Shown: positions 17,744-30,175, counted from the first letter of the stretch. The stretch is 64,000 nt of DNA from an uncultured Muribaculaceae bacterium (GCA_934555895.1 CAKTFH010000001.1:62001-126000); one strand, 5' to 3'. The notes: generated by a model not told the origin, from the sequence alone. Translations and numbers: made by a program.

Positions 17744-18130
17744 ATGAAAACCTTCGGCTTGGGAAAAAGCCATAAACTTTGCAGCACCACGGCCATCGAA
17801 CGCCTATTCGATGGCCGCGGCGCATCAGTGCGTTCCGCTCTCGCCTATCCCATAAGGGCAGTGTGGGCACCGGCACCGGCCGACTGTCCCGCCACGGTGC
17901 AATTTTTCATATCGGTGCCGAAAAAGAAGCTGCACCATGCCGTGGACCGCGTGACGATGCGTCGCCGCATACGCGAGCAGTATCGCCTGCTGCGCCCCGA
18001 ACTGGTGCCCGAAGACGCTGCGCCGGTGCATCTGGCGCTGATATATGTGGCCGACACACTTGTGCCCACCCCGCGTGTGCGCAGAGCATTGCAGCGCATC
18101 CTTCCACGCCTTTTCACTCCCGAGTCATGA
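17744..18130 (+). CDS. rnpA: Ribonuclease P protein component
   Basis: Protein subunit of RNase P, which with its RNA trims the 5' leader of precursor tRNAs. The 128-residue basic protein shows the family core: [28 protein letters not shown] (in two parts, about 54-81) corresponds to the conserved K-x-x-x-x-A-V-x-R-N-x-x-K-R-R-x-R-E signature, with D in place of the usual N/K. The start ATG 17744 gives the typical FGLGKSHKL beginning (L-x-K-S). Its TGA overlaps the ATG of yidD by four bases (ATGA), a common rnpA-yidD arrangement. Confidence 0.95.
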   Translation: MKTFGLGKSHKLCSTTAIERLFDGRGASVRSALAYPIRAVWAPAPADCPATVQFFISVPKKKLHHAVDRVTMRRRIREQYRLLRPELVPEDAAPVHLALIYVADTLVPTPRVRRALQRILPRLFTPES

Positions 18131-18360
18131 CACGGACCATCAGCAGGGTATTCACATGGATTCTGTGTCTCCCCATCCATTTCTACCGCCTGTGCATCTC
18201 GCCGCTTCTGCCGCCGAGCTGCCGTTTCACACCCACCTGCTCGGCCTATGCTCTGGAAGCGCTCCGTCGCCACGGACCAATACGCGGCCTCTGGCTCGCC
18301 CTGCGGCGTATAGCGCGCTGCCATCCATGGGGAGGCAGCGGCTATGACCCCGTGCCTTAA
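18127..18360 (+). CDS. yidD: Membrane protein insertion efficiency factor YidD
   Basis: 77 residues. Shows the YidD signature: [20 protein letters not shown] (about 20-39), then SAYALEAL, and [12 protein letters not shown] at the end, with the conserved Cys pair and His. YidD is an amphipathic peripheral inner-membrane protein that helps YidC insert membrane proteins. The frame is open upstream to 17779, but that overlaps rnpA; ATG 18127 overlaps the rnpA stop and gives the right family length. tatD begins 3 bases after the stop, so rnpA-yidD-tatD is a tight unit. Confidence 0.93.
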   Translation: MTRTISRVFTWILCLPIHFYRLCISPLLPPSCRFTPTCSAYALEALRRHGPIRGLWLALRRIARCHPWGGSGYDPVP

Positions 18361-18363
18361 GCC

Positions 18364-19041
18364 ATGATTCTCGACTCCCACACACACCTGCCCGCACCCG
18401 ACGCCATATGCTCGGCAGAACCGCAGCAGCTTGCACAGACTGCAGCACAACACCCCATGCAGCTCTTCGCCGCAGGCATCCACCCCTGGAGCCTCGCACA
18501 TCTGAGCCCCGACGAAGCGCAATTGTGCATGGATACACTGCGACAGGAGTGCGCCAATTCACCGCAGGTGGTAGCCATAGGCGAAACCGGGCTCGACACC
18601 CTCTGCGGAGCATCGCCCGAACTGCAGCTCGATATTTTCCGACAGCATATAGCTCTTGCGCAGCAATTGCATCTGCCGCTGGTGCTCCATGTAGTGCGCT
18701 CTGCGCATCTGATACTGGCCGAACTCGCCGCACACCGCCCCACGAAATGCACGCCATGGATATGGCACGGATTCCGCGGCAAGCCGGAGCTGGCGGCGCA
18801 GTTTCTCGCACACCCTCACACCTACATCTCGCTCGGTGCCCTTTTCAACCCCGCTACTGCCGCCGCCATCGACCCCGCACGCCTGTTGCTCGAGACCGAC
18901 GCCACATCACCGGAATCATCACCCGGCATACACGAAGTGGCCCGGAGAGTGGCCGCTGCCACAGGTCTTGACAGTGATGAACTTATCCGTCTTACTTCAG
19001 CAAACACCACAGCAATTTTCAGAGCCAAACAACATTTTTAA
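18364..19041 (+). CDS. TatD-family metal-dependent hydrolase
   Basis: 225 residues, shorter than the usual about 260. The metal-binding pattern of the TatD DNase family is present: HTH at 6-8 (DSHTHLP), IGETGLD (Glu of GET), LHVVRS (His), WHGFRGKPE (His-Gly replacing HCFSG) and LETDATSP (Asp). The missing length seems to lie in the loops of the first half; all metal ligands are present, so it should be active. TatD proteins have 3'-5' exonuclease or related hydrolase activity and sit at the end of rnpA-yidD blocks in Bacteroidales. A promoter for the AraC gene follows 55 bases later. Confidence 0.88.
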   Translation: MILDSHTHLPAPDAICSAEPQQLAQTAAQHPMQLFAAGIHPWSLAHLSPDEAQLCMDTLRQECANSPQVVAIGETGLDTLCGASPELQLDIFRQHIALAQQLHLPLVLHVVRSAHLILAELAAHRPTKCTPWIWHGFRGKPELAAQFLAHPHTYISLGALFNPATAAAIDPARLLLETDATSPESSPGIHEVARRVAAATGLDSDELIRLTSANTTAIFRAKQHF

Positions 19042-19095
19042 ACGCGCCATAAATTGGTTTAACTTTAGTTCACACTAATTTAGCAGGATTTCATC

Positions 19096-19103
19096 TATCT
19101 TTG
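19096..19103 (+). promoter_or_regulatory. -7 element of the AraC regulator gene
   Basis: TATCTTTG, full TAnnTTTG match. It ends 13 bases before the ATG at 19117, so the transcript would have a leader of about 5-10 bases. No good -33 box. Confidence 0.55.
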
Positions 19104-19116
19104 TTTTTTGAAAACA

Positions 19117-20034
19117 ATGAAGATGAAACACCAGCGCCAACTTGAAGCAGCACCACTGAGACTCCGTGAGCTCACCGCCATAAGAGGGGTTTCCGACGAA
19201 TACAGTCACCTTGAGGAAGACTATATCCTGTCGCATCTCACTTCAAGCACAGGCTATTTCTTCAGCGACAAAGTGCGCCGTATCGACGGCCATACCATGG
19301 TGGTGTGCGTGAAAGGCACCATGAAGGTGACAATCGATCTTGATGCCGTAGAGGTGCCTCCGTGCTCGGTGATGTTCGTCTCGCCCGAGCGCGTGTTCCG
19401 CATGAACGCCTGGGAAGGCGAAGAGCTCGATGCCTATGTGCTTTTCCTTTCGAACCGTTTTGTATACGACCTCAACATCGACCTCAATGCCGTTGACAGC
19501 AATATCTTCATCTCGGCCAAATCGGTGCTTCAGCTGAGCAGAGAGAAAATAGACCTGCTGATACGCTATTTCGAGCTGCTGCACGGCGCCGCATCGTCGC
19601 AAAACCACTACACACGCCCCATCACACGCTCGCTCTTCGGAGCGGCGGCATATCAGCTGATGGCATTCGGCGAGGAAAATTCAGCCATCGAGAGCGACGC
19701 AGGCCACTCTCAGAACCGCAAACTCACCTATGTGAAGACTTTCCTGCGGCTTGTGCGCACCAATCACCGCCGCGAGAGAGCAATCGGCTTCTACGCCGGC
19801 AAGATGTTCATCTCGCCGAAATATCTATCACTTATCATCAAGGAGGCCACCGGGCGCTCGGCCGCCGAATGGATTGACCAATATGTGCTGCAGGAAGCGA
19901 AAAACCTCCTGCGCTACTCGGGTAAAAATGTGCAGCAAATAGCCTACGAACTCAATTTCACCAACCAGTCGTCGTTCGGCAAATATTTCAAGAACCTCAC
20001 GGGACTCTCGCCCACACAATTCCAGAATCAGTGA
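19117..20034 (+). CDS. AraC-family transcriptional regulator
   Basis: 305 residues. The N-terminal about 190 residues form a cupin-like sensing domain (HTMVVCVKGTMKVTIDLD and VSPERVFRMN). The C-terminal about 100 residues carry two helix-turn-helix units: FYAGKMFISPKYLSLIIKEATG (first, read in two parts) and VQQIAYELNFTNQSSFGKYFK (second), ending GLSPTQF, the AraC signature. A TTG at 19108 precedes in frame but overlaps the promoter region; ATG 19117 (or 19123) is preferred. It faces the helicase fusion tail to tail with 1 base between stops. No target gene is adjacent on the same strand, so its regulon is not shown. The ligand is unknown. Confidence 0.88.
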   Translation: MKMKHQRQLEAAPLRLRELTAIRGVSDEYSHLEEDYILSHLTSSTGYFFSDKVRRIDGHTMVVCVKGTMKVTIDLDAVEVPPCSVMFVSPERVFRMNAWEGEELDAYVLFLSNRFVYDLNIDLNAVDSNIFISAKSVLQLSREKIDLLIRYFELLHGAASSQNHYTRPITRSLFGAAAYQLMAFGEENSAIESDAGHSQNRKLTYVKTFLRLVRTNHRRERAIGFYAGKMFISPKYLSLIIKEATGRSAAEWIDQYVLQEAKNLLRYSGKNVQQIAYELNFTNQSSFGKYFKNLTGLSPTQFQNQ

Positions 20035-20035
20035 T

Positions 20036-22441
20036 TCAGCCCTCCGCTCCGTCATCATCATGGCGCCGGCATGAACGCACATAAGCCAGCAGGCGGCGAT
20101 AGAACGGGTGAGCCGACAGCGTGGGCGCATCGCCTATTATAATGAGCTTCATGCGGGCACGGGTAATGGCCACATTCATGCGCCTGAGGTCGCGCAGGAA
20201 TCCTATCTGGCCGTCGTCGTTGCTGCGGACCATCGAAATCACTATCACATCGCGCTCCTGGCCCTGGAAACCGTCGACCGTATTCACAGTAATCAGCTTA
20301 CGGAACGGCCGGAAAAACGGTATCTTCCTCAGCAGGCCGCGCAGATGCCTCACCTGCGCCCTGTAGGGCGAGATAAGCCCCACATCAATGCGCTCCTCGA
20401 TGAAACGCTCAGCGCCTATCTTCTCGATATACTGCTGCAACGCCGCAAGCGTAAGCAGCGCCTCGTCGTGATTGTAGCGTCCGCAACCGTCGTCGGAAGC
20501 CGACTCGCGGATTGCCTGCTCCGGTTCGCCGCCGTCGGCCTGCATGCTGAAATGCGAGGTATCTATCCACTGCATGGGCGTGTCGTAGTCGAGCAGCCCA
20601 CGCCATGCCACCTCAGGCGCCGAAGTCATGGCTCCCTCGTAAAACCATTCGTTGGAGAACTGCATCAGGGCGTCGTTCATGCGGTACTGCACTGTGAGGA
20701 GCGACACCGCCTCGGGGTGCAGCTCCACTATCCGCTCCATCAGCGAGCGGCCCAGCCCCTGCTTCATGGCCTCGTAGCATTTCACAGTGGCCGGCAGCTG
20801 GCAGTGGTCGCCGGCGAGCACGATGCGGGAGGCACAGCGCATGGGAATCCAGCACGCCGCCTCCAGGGCCTGGGCGGCTTCGTCGATAAACACTGTGGAA
20901 AAATGCATGCGCTCGAGCAGGCGGTTGGCGCTCCCCACCAAAGTGGATGCCACCACGCTCACGCTGTCGAAAATATCGCGGTTGATGCGTATCTCCAGTT
21001 CGGTGGCGCGGTTGCGGAGGCTGTCGAGCCTATCACGCCTGCTTTCCGACGATTTACCTAGTGAGGCACGCATCTCCCTGATGTTCTTGCGGATGCTCCA
21101 CAGCAGCGGATAGTCGGGATGCGACTCGAAACGCCGCTCATAGGTGAACGACAGCATCTTGTCGGTGACACGCGAGGGATTGCCTATACGCAACACATTT
21201 ATGCCGCGGTCCACGAGTTTCTCGCATATCCAGTCGACGGCCATGTTGCTCTGGGCGCACACGAGCACCTGTGTCTCGCGCCTCAGGGTTTCCTGTATGG
21301 CTTCCACAAGGGTTGTGGTCTTGCCGGTGCCGGGAGGGCCGTGCACCACGGCCACATCACGAGAGCCGAGCACCATGTTCACGGCCCGCTGCTGCGATTC
21401 GTTCAGATAAGGGAAAGCCACCTCAGGGAGCTGCGTGCGCTCCACAGCGCGGTTTGAATATATGATGTCGCGGAGTTCGGCGAGGCGCCCCTTGGCCGAT
21501 GCCACACGCGCCAGAGCCTCGAACATCATGCGATAACTTGTCTCGTCAAAAGCAAGCATCACTCCACAGCGCACCTCGTCGAGACGACCCATATCGGCGG
21601 AATCGGCCACTGCCACAGCCATGCGGGAGCCGTCGACAAAGCTCACCGTGCCCGGGAATATATTGTGTATGGCGCCGCTACCGTCGACCCGGAAAAGCAT
21701 CACCTGCTTGCCGTATTCAAATGAATGGTCGTCGGCATCGTCGGCGTCGGGCGCCGGTTCGCGCGTTATCTCTATAATATGCTGGTTGAGCGAATTGTAA
21801 TAGGAGCGCGACGCCTTCACGGGATACCAGGCGTTGCCGCGGCTGACGAGCCGGTCGACACCCGTGCGTGCGGTCTGCGCCGAAAAAGCAGCCTTTTCCT
21901 CCTCATATTCCAGTGTGAGCAGCCGACGCTGTTCGGCAAGCGCAGCCGCTGCCGTCACGGGCTTGATTTTCTTCTGCGGTTTCCGCGTTGGAGGCTCGTC
22001 ATCGCAGAGCCCTAACGGATGGCGCCAGTTAGGCGCAAGCTCACGCAGAGGCCCCATGACGAACGGGCGCAGATGCATGCGCGGATGAGGCAGCGTGAGG
22101 CGCGGAGTGTCAATCACCAGATTGTCGTAATATATGAGGTCGATGTCGACCGCACGGTCGATATACGTGCCGTCTTCGGCACGGTGTGGTGCGTCGCATA
22201 GCCGTCGCTCTATCTCCTGAAGGGCATCGAGCACCACCTCCGGGTCATCATCGGTGTGCAGTTCCACACCGATGTTGAGGAATCGGTGCGGACTTTTGAA
22301 CCCCCACGGCTCGCTTTCCACAATGGAAGAGCGGCGCATATAGCCGTCGGGCCAGCGCAATGAAATTTCGGCGACAGCACGCTCCAGCATGGAGCGGCTG
22401 TCGCCGAGATTACTTCCTATGTTGATATGTACGGTCGACAT
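20036..22441 (-). CDS. FolK (HPPK) fused to a superfamily 1 helicase
   Basis: A single 801-residue frame with two unrelated enzymes. Residues 1-145 are HPPK, which transfers pyrophosphate from ATP to 6-hydroxymethyl-dihydropterin before FolP: INIGSNLGD (6-14), RFLNIGVEL (53-61), DRAVDIDLIYYD (95-106, the Mg-binding DxD) and LPHPRMHLRPFV (117-128). A Pro/Lys linker follows (146-170). Residues 170-801 are an SF1B helicase of the IGHMBP2/Upf1/DNA2 group: beta-barrel region (190-300), NESQQRAV (347-354, Q motif), GPPGTGKTT (368-376), FIDEAAQ (518-524), GDHCQLP (544-550), QYRM (585-588), VDGFQGQERD (722-731) and NVAITRAR (756-763). All catalytic motifs look intact in both parts. It starts 28 bases after infB, so it probably belongs to the rimP-nusA-infB transcript. 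It would bind nucleic acid and take part in repair or RNA work; that part is inference. Confidence 0.92.
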   Translation of the reverse strand: MSTVHINIGSNLGDSRSMLERAVAEISLRWPDGYMRRSSIVESEPWGFKSPHRFLNIGVELHTDDDPEVVLDALQEIERRLCDAPHRAEDGTYIDRAVDIDLIYYDNLVIDTPRLTLPHPRMHLRPFVMGPLRELAPNWRHPLGLCDDEPPTRKPQKKIKPVTAAAALAEQRRLLTLEYEEEKAAFSAQTARTGVDRLVSRGNAWYPVKASRSYYNSLNQHIIEITREPAPDADDADDHSFEYGKQVMLFRVDGSGAIHNIFPGTVSFVDGSRMAVAVADSADMGRLDEVRCGVMLAFDETSYRMMFEALARVASAKGRLAELRDIIYSNRAVERTQLPEVAFPYLNESQQRAVNMVLGSRDVAVVHGPPGTGKTTTLVEAIQETLRRETQVLVCAQSNMAVDWICEKLVDRGINVLRIGNPSRVTDKMLSFTYERRFESHPDYPLLWSIRKNIREMRASLGKSSESRRDRLDSLRNRATELEIRINRDIFDSVSVVASTLVGSANRLLERMHFSTVFIDEAAQALEAACWIPMRCASRIVLAGDHCQLPATVKCYEAMKQGLGRSLMERIVELHPEAVSLLTVQYRMNDALMQFSNEWFYEGAMTSAPEVAWRGLLDYDTPMQWIDTSHFSMQADGGEPEQAIRESASDDGCGRYNHDEALLTLAALQQYIEKIGAERFIEERIDVGLISPYRAQVRHLRGLLRKIPFFRPFRKLITVNTVDGFQGQERDVIVISMVRSNDDGQIGFLRDLRRMNVAITRARMKLIIIGDAPTLSAHPFYRRLLAYVRSCRRHDDDGAEG

Positions 22442-22469
22442 TCGGTTATGTCAGAGCCTAGAGAGGGTA

Positions 22470-25409
<2,940 letters not shown>

Positions 25410-25495
25410 GAAGTGGGATTAGAGTTTTTCTTATTGGAGGGGTTGGAGAAAGAGTTCATTATAATGTGGAAAATGCCGTTACAACAGCTTTCCGA

Positions 25496-26800
25496 TCAGG
25501 CTTCGGGAGCTTCTGGAGCCGGTGCGGCGGGAGCTTCGGGAGCCTCGTCCTCAAATTCGGCACGGAGCACAGCCAACACATCGTCGACAGTCTGCTCCTC
25601 GAGATCGGCTTTGTTGATGAGGTCTTCGCGAGGTGTGTTGAGCACGCTCTTGGCGGTCACGCAGCCCATATCCTTGAGTGCGTCGATAATCCACTCGTCG
25701 ATTTCATCTTTGAACTCGTCAAGGTAGATATCCTCCTCGTAAACCTCGTCGGTATCGCGATATACATCTATCACATAACCGGTGAGCATCGAGGCGAGCT
25801 TGATATTGAGACCGCCTTTGCCGATGGCAAGCGACACCTGATCGGGCTTAAGGAATACCTCGGCCTTCTTTTCCTCCTCGTCGATGCGTATCGACGAGAT
25901 GCGGGCGGGCGACAGGGCTCGCTGTATGAAGAGGGTGGGGTTGTTGGTGAAATTGATTACATCGATATTCTCGTTGCGCAACTCACGCACTATGCCGTGG
26001 ATGCGGCTTCCCTTCACGCCCACACAGGCGCCTACGGGGTCGATGCGGTCGTCGTAGCTCTCTACCGCTATCTTGGCACGCTCGCCGGGGATGCGGGCCA
26101 CGGCGCAGATGCGGATAAGACCTTCGTTGATTTCAGGCACCTCCAGCTCGAAGAGGCGGCGCAGGAAATTCTCGTTGGTGCGGCTTACGGTAATCTTGGG
26201 ATTGTTGTTGGTGTTGTCGACATTGGCGATGACGGCACGCACGGTCTCACCCTTGCGGAAGAAATCGCCGGGAATCGACTGATTCTTGGGGAGCAGCAGC
26301 TCGTTGTTGTCGGAGTCGAGCAGCAGTGTCTCGCGCGACCATGTCTGGTAAACCTCGCCTGTGACGAGCTCACCCTCGAGGTCCTTGAACTTGGCGTACA
26401 TTGCCTCTTTCTGGAGCTCGAGTATCTTCGACTGCAGGGTCTGGCGCAGTGTGAGAATGGCGCGGCGACCGAAGTCGGCGAAGATAATCTCTTTGGTGTG
26501 CTCCTCACCGATTTCCACCTCGGGGTCGTTGTCGGCGCGGGCGTCGGTTAGCGAAATCTGGAGATTTGGGTTTTCCACTTCGCCGTCAGGCACCACCTCG
26601 AGGTTCTGGAAAATCTGCACATCGCCCTTGTCGGGGTTCATAATCACATCGAGATTCTCATCGGTGCCGAACATCTTAGCCAGCACATTGCGGAACGATT
26701 CCTCGAGCACGCTTATCATGGTGGTCTTGTCGATGTTCTTCAGCTCCTTGAAAGCCGCGAACTGTTCCACCAAGCTGGGAGTTTCCTCTTTTTTAGCCAT
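25496..26800 (-). CDS. nusA: Transcription termination/antitermination factor NusA
   Basis: Binds RNA polymerase and controls pausing, termination and antitermination. 434 residues: N-terminal polymerase-binding domain (1-about 125), S1 domain (about 130-200, GEVYQTWSRETLLLDSDNNE region), two KH domains (about 205-345, with VGVKGSRIHGIVREL and AIGKGGLNIKLA), and an acidic C-terminal stretch rich in Glu/Ala (EDEAPEAPAAPAPEAPEA). It ends without the extra acidic repeats found in some Proteobacteria. Operon order rimP-nusA-infB is the classic one; spacing to rimP is 30 bases and to infB 86 bases. Confidence 0.97.
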   Translation of the reverse strand: MAKKEETPSLVEQFAAFKELKNIDKTTMISVLEESFRNVLAKMFGTDENLDVIMNPDKGDVQIFQNLEVVPDGEVENPNLQISLTDARADNDPEVEIGEEHTKEIIFADFGRRAILTLRQTLQSKILELQKEAMYAKFKDLEGELVTGEVYQTWSRETLLLDSDNNELLLPKNQSIPGDFFRKGETVRAVIANVDNTNNNPKITVSRTNENFLRRLFELEVPEINEGLIRICAVARIPGERAKIAVESYDDRIDPVGACVGVKGSRIHGIVRELRNENIDVINFTNNPTLFIQRALSPARISSIRIDEEEKKAEVFLKPDQVSLAIGKGGLNIKLASMLTGYVIDVYRDTDEVYEEDIYLDEFKDEIDEWIIDALKDMGCVTAKSVLNTPREDLINKADLEEQTVDDVLAVLRAEFEDEAPEAPAAPAPEAPEA

Positions 26801-26830
26801 TTTTTATCGGGTGTCTTTTTTTATTGTTTC

Positions 26831-27298
26831 TTACTTGAACGAGATGAGATAGCGCACCATCTTGGCATCGGCCATGGGCAGTGTCTCCGACTGCATCACG
26901 GTGACGGGGCGTTTGGCGCCGGGCTCCTTGTATTTCACGGGGTATTCGAAAGTAAAGTCATCGTCGCCCACCGCGGTGAGCACACCCTGCAGCTTGCGGC
27001 CGTCGCGGGTGAGAATCTCGATGTCGTTGCCGATGTTCTTCACATACTGGCCGCGCACCTTGAAGGGTGCGGTTAGACCTGCCGAACCCACTTCAAGGTC
27101 GTAGTCCTCCACATCGCGGTCAAATACCTTCTCGATGTCGCGTGTCACCTCCGCACAAGTGTCGATGTCGAGCCCGTCGGCGGAGTCAAGCTCCACCACG
27201 ATATTGTTTTCGGGGCTCACCCTGATGTCAACAATAAAAATACCGGTACCTTCGATCGACTTCTCTACGGTTTGCTTCAGCAGTTCTTTATCTATCAT
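26831..27298 (-). CDS. rimP: Ribosome maturation factor RimP
   Basis: Helps assemble the 30S subunit. 155 residues with the RimP two-domain plan: an alpha/beta N-terminal domain (DADGLDIDTC-like stretch LDSADGLDIDTCAEVTRDIE, about 37-56; YDLEVGSAGLTAPF near 65-78 is the family signature V-S-S-P-G-x-x-R-P replaced by VGSAGLTAP) and an SH3-like C-terminal domain (GRKLQGVLTAVGDDDFTFEY). First gene of the rimP-nusA-infB-FolK/helicase unit, with its own promoter at 27392-27423. Length is normal for the family. Confidence 0.95.
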   Translation of the reverse strand: MIDKELLKQTVEKSIEGTGIFIVDIRVSPENNIVVELDSADGLDIDTCAEVTRDIEKVFDRDVEDYDLEVGSAGLTAPFKVRGQYVKNIGNDIEILTRDGRKLQGVLTAVGDDDFTFEYPVKYKEPGAKRPVTVMQSETLPMADAKMVRYLISFK

Positions 27299-27391
27299 CT
27301 CATGAATGTATCAGGCACCGGCCGCGCCGGTCGCCGGGATTACACATAACAAATGGAGGAAGCCTTACAGCCTCCTCCGATAACTTGTGTG

Positions 27392-27423
27392 CAAAGTTAC
27401 TCATTTCTTTCCTTTTTAGCAAA
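27392..27423 (-). promoter_or_regulatory. Promoter of the rimP-nusA-infB unit
   Basis: On the minus strand TTTG (27423-27420), 20 bases, TAACTTTG (27399-27392). Both boxes and the spacing fit the Bacteroidota consensus. Confidence 0.8.
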
Positions 27424-27544
27424 TATGCGCCTGGACAGCATCCACAAATCTCCGTCCAGCACAGTCGATTTAACACTTTGGTATTAAAATTTAAATATTT
27501 TTAACCCTTAAACTATCACCGCATTGCAGCGGGAGCATAGAGCG

Positions 27545-27575
27545 TTGTGCCTGCTAAGAATTTTTTGTAACTTTG
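27545..27575 (+). promoter_or_regulatory. Promoter of the aminotransferase gene
   Basis: TTG (27545-27547), 20 bases, TAACTTTG (27568-27575). The ATG at 27603 follows 27 bases after the -7 box. Confidence 0.78.
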
Positions 27576-27602
27576 CACACATTAAAAACACATATCAGAC
27601 CT

Positions 27603-28802
27603 ATGCAGGCATTAAACATCTCTGACCGCATAAAGGCGATGGCCGCCTCGGCAACCCTGGCCATGTCGCAGAAGAGCAACGAGCTCCGCGCACAAGGCGT
27701 TGATGTAATCAATCTTTCGGTGGGCGAACCCGACTTCGACACTCCGGAGCATATCAAGGAGGCCGCCAAGCGCGCCATCGACGACAACTTCACCCACTAT
27801 CCACCCGTTCCCGGATACATGGAGCTCAGAAAAGCCATCTCCCGCAAGCTGCAGGAAGAGAACGGCGTGACATTCGCCCCCGAGCAGGTGGTGGTGTCGG
27901 CCGGCGCAAAACACTCGCTGAGCAACGTGATATACGCCCTCATCAACCCCGGCGACGAAGTGATTATCCCCACTCCTGCATGGGTAAGCTATGTAGAGAT
28001 GGTAAAACTGGCCGGAGGCGTCAACATACTCGTGCCATCGGGCATAGAGGAGGACTTCAAGATTACTCCCGAAAGACTTGAGGCCGCCATCACTCCCCGC
28101 ACACGCATGGTGCTCCTCTGCTCCCCCTCCAACCCCTCGGGCAGCGTCTACACCCGCAGCGAGCTTCAGGGTCTGGTGGATGTACTTGCAAAATATCCGC
28201 AGATAGCCATCCTGAGCGACGAAATCTACGAGCACATCAACTACGGCAAGGAATTCGTGTCACTCGCCTCTTTCCCCGAGGTGGCAGGCCGTGTGATAGT
28301 GGTCAACGGCGTGAGCAAAGCCTACGCCATGACCGGATGGCGCATCGGCTTCATGGCAGGCCCTATTGAAGTGGCCAAAGCCGTGACCAAACTCCAGGGG
28401 CAAACCACATCAGGCATCTCGACCATAGCACAGAAGGCTGCAATCGCAGCCTATGATGGTCCGCAGCAGTGCGTGACCGACATGTGCGAGGCTTTCCGTC
28501 GCCGACGCGACCTCGTGGTGAGCCTCGCCCGCAAGATTCCCGGACTTAAAGTCAATGAGCCTCAGGGCGCCTTCTACCTCTTCCCGGAGGTGAGCGCATA
28601 TCTCGGCAAGGAATACAACGGCCGCCGCATCGAGACCGACGGCGACCTTGCCATGTATCTCCTCGAGGAGGCCCACGTGGCCACCGTGAGCGGTTCGGCA
28701 TTCTGTCTGCCCGGCTACATCCGCCTGAGCTATGCCGCCGCCGACCATCTGCTCACCGAAGCTTTCGAGCGCATCGGCCAAGCTCTCGCCAAACTCGCAT
28801 AA
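27603..28802 (+). CDS. aspC: Class I/II aminotransferase, aspartate aminotransferase type
   Basis: PLP enzyme that moves an amino group between aspartate and 2-oxoglutarate (some relatives prefer aromatic or prephenate substrates). 399 residues in the fold-type I pattern: [12 protein letters not shown] (substrate-binding start), [22 protein letters not shown] (Asp/Tyr contact PLP), [14 protein letters not shown] (SKxxAMTGWRxG, with Lys carrying PLP) and [11 protein letters not shown] (Arg for the substrate carboxylate). The match to AspC-Ib enzymes is strong. A TTG at 27573 opens the frame earlier, but it overlaps the -7 box; ATG 27603 is the start. tyrS follows after 47 bases. The exact amino acid specificity is inferred, not proven. 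Confidence 0.9.
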   Translation: MQALNISDRIKAMAASATLAMSQKSNELRAQGVDVINLSVGEPDFDTPEHIKEAAKRAIDDNFTHYPPVPGYMELRKAISRKLQEENGVTFAPEQVVVSAGAKHSLSNVIYALINPGDEVIIPTPAWVSYVEMVKLAGGVNILVPSGIEEDFKITPERLEAAITPRTRMVLLCSPSNPSGSVYTRSELQGLVDVLAKYPQIAILSDEIYEHINYGKEFVSLASFPEVAGRVIVVNGVSKAYAMTGWRIGFMAGPIEVAKAVTKLQGQTTSGISTIAQKAAIAAYDGPQQCVTDMCEAFRRRRDLVVSLARKIPGLKVNEPQGAFYLFPEVSAYLGKEYNGRRIETDGDLAMYLLEEAHVATVSGSAFCLPGYIRLSYAAADHLLTEAFERIGQALAKLA

Positions 28803-28849
28803 CCGCAAGCAAAACCACGAAACAACCCATATATATATTCCACACAAAA

Positions 28850-30145
28850 ATGGATTTTATTGAAGAACTTACCTGGCGCGGCATGATCCACCAGATGATG
28901 CCGGGCACCGACGAGCAGCTCCGCAAGGGGATGACACCCGCCTACCTGGGTATCGACCCTACCGCCGACTCGCTCCATATAGGCCACCTCGTAGGCGTGA
29001 TGATGCTCAAGCATCTGCAGCGCTCGGGTCACAAACCCATCGCTCTCGTGGGCGGAGCCACCGGCATGATAGGCGACCCCTCTATGAAGAGCCAGGAGCG
29101 CAAGCTGCTCGATGTGGAGACCCTGCGCCACAATCAGGAGGCCATCAAGAAGCAGCTCGCCCGATTCCTCGACTTCGACAGCGACGCGCCCAACGCCGCA
29201 ATCCTCGTGAACAACTACGACTGGATGAAGGACTACGGATTTCTCGACTTCATCCGCGACATAGGCAAGAACCTTACCGTCAACTACATGATGGCAAAGG
29301 ACTCGGTAAAGAAGCGTCTTAACGGCGAGGCCGGCGAAGGCATGTCGTTCACCGAGTTCTCCTACCAGCTCATGCAGGGCTACGACTACCTCTGGCTCTA
29401 CCGCAACAAGGGCTGCCGCCTGCAGCTCGGCGGTTCCGACCAGTGGGGCAACATCACCACCGGCACCGAGCTCATCCGCCGCATGGAGGGTGCCACCGAC
29501 GCCTTCGCCATCACATGCCCGCTGATCACCAAGGCCGACGGCGGCAAGTTCGGCAAGACCGAGAGCGGCAACGTATGGCTCGACCCGCAGCGCACATCGC
29601 CTTACAAGTTCTATCAGTTCTGGCTCAACGTGAGCGACGCCGACGCCGGAAAATATATCCGCATCTTCACCGTGCTCACCCGCGAGGAAATCGAGGCTCT
29701 CGAGGCACAGCAGGCTGCCGACCCGGGCGCACGTCCCCTGCAGCGCCGTCTGGCCGAAGAAATCACCCGTATGGTGCACGGTGAGCAGGAACTCACCAAT
29801 GCCATCGAGGCCTCACAGATACTCTTCAGCAACAAGGCCGCCGAGACCCTCCACCGCATCGACGAGGCCACGCTTCTGGCAGTGTTCGAAGGTGTGCCCA
29901 CCTTCGAGGTAAGCCGCGACCTATTCAACGGCGAGACCAAACTTATCGACCTCCTCACCGACGCAGCTGCCGTATTCCCGTCAAAAGGCGAAATGCGCAA
30001 GATGACACAGCAGGGCGCCCTGTCCATCAACAAGGAGAAGGCCACCGACCCCTACGCCACCCTCACCGCCGACGCCCTGCTCAACGGAAAGTATCTGCTT
30101 GTGCAGCGCGGCAAGAAAAACTACTTCCTGCTTATCGCCAAATAA
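28850..30145 (+). CDS. tyrS: Tyrosyl-tRNA synthetase
   Basis: Charges tRNA-Tyr. 431 residues: class Ic catalytic domain with [17 protein letters not shown] (HIGH at 43-46), [20 protein letters not shown], and the KMSKS-type loop as KFGKTES (near 233). A C-terminal S4 RNA-binding domain follows (from about 355: [18 protein letters not shown] region). The N-terminal part and the S4 tail show this is the bacterial TyrRS form with KFGKS-type loop. It lies 47 bases after the aminotransferase and is closed by a hairpin and a terminator. Confidence 0.97.
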   Translation: MDFIEELTWRGMIHQMMPGTDEQLRKGMTPAYLGIDPTADSLHIGHLVGVMMLKHLQRSGHKPIALVGGATGMIGDPSMKSQERKLLDVETLRHNQEAIKKQLARFLDFDSDAPNAAILVNNYDWMKDYGFLDFIRDIGKNLTVNYMMAKDSVKKRLNGEAGEGMSFTEFSYQLMQGYDYLWLYRNKGCRLQLGGSDQWGNITTGTELIRRMEGATDAFAITCPLITKADGGKFGKTESGNVWLDPQRTSPYKFYQFWLNVSDADAGKYIRIFTVLTREEIEALEAQQAADPGARPLQRRLAEEITRMVHGEQELTNAIEASQILFSNKAAETLHRIDEATLLAVFEGVPTFEVSRDLFNGETKLIDLLTDAAAVFPSKGEMRKMTQQGALSINKEKATDPYATLTADALLNGKYLLVQRGKKNYFLLIAK

Positions 30146-30175
30146 GCTATCTTTGCTAACTTAGCTAAGATAGCT
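30145..30175 (+). repeat. 9-bp stem at the tyrS stop, in an AGCTA-rich run
   Basis: AGCTATCTT (30145-30153) pairs with AAGATAGCT (30167-30175). The surrounding bases repeat GCTA/AGCTAA words up to about 30191. It starts at the last base of the stop codon. It may be a remnant of short repeats or an RNA-stability hairpin; the true terminator is the next one. Confidence 0.55.

Larger units (their letters stand above)
27299..27602. other. Divergent control region between rimP and the aminotransferase
   Basis: 304 bases with two promoters, one for each direction: minus-strand at 27392-27423 and plus-strand at 27545-27575. Between them (27424-27544) is an AT-rich stretch with no gene. The rimP leader is about 87 bases long. 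Confidence 0.7.

Noticed and set aside
20108-21061. 317-codon plus-strand frame opposite the helicase fusion
   Set aside because: Antisense shadow of conserved helicase motifs.
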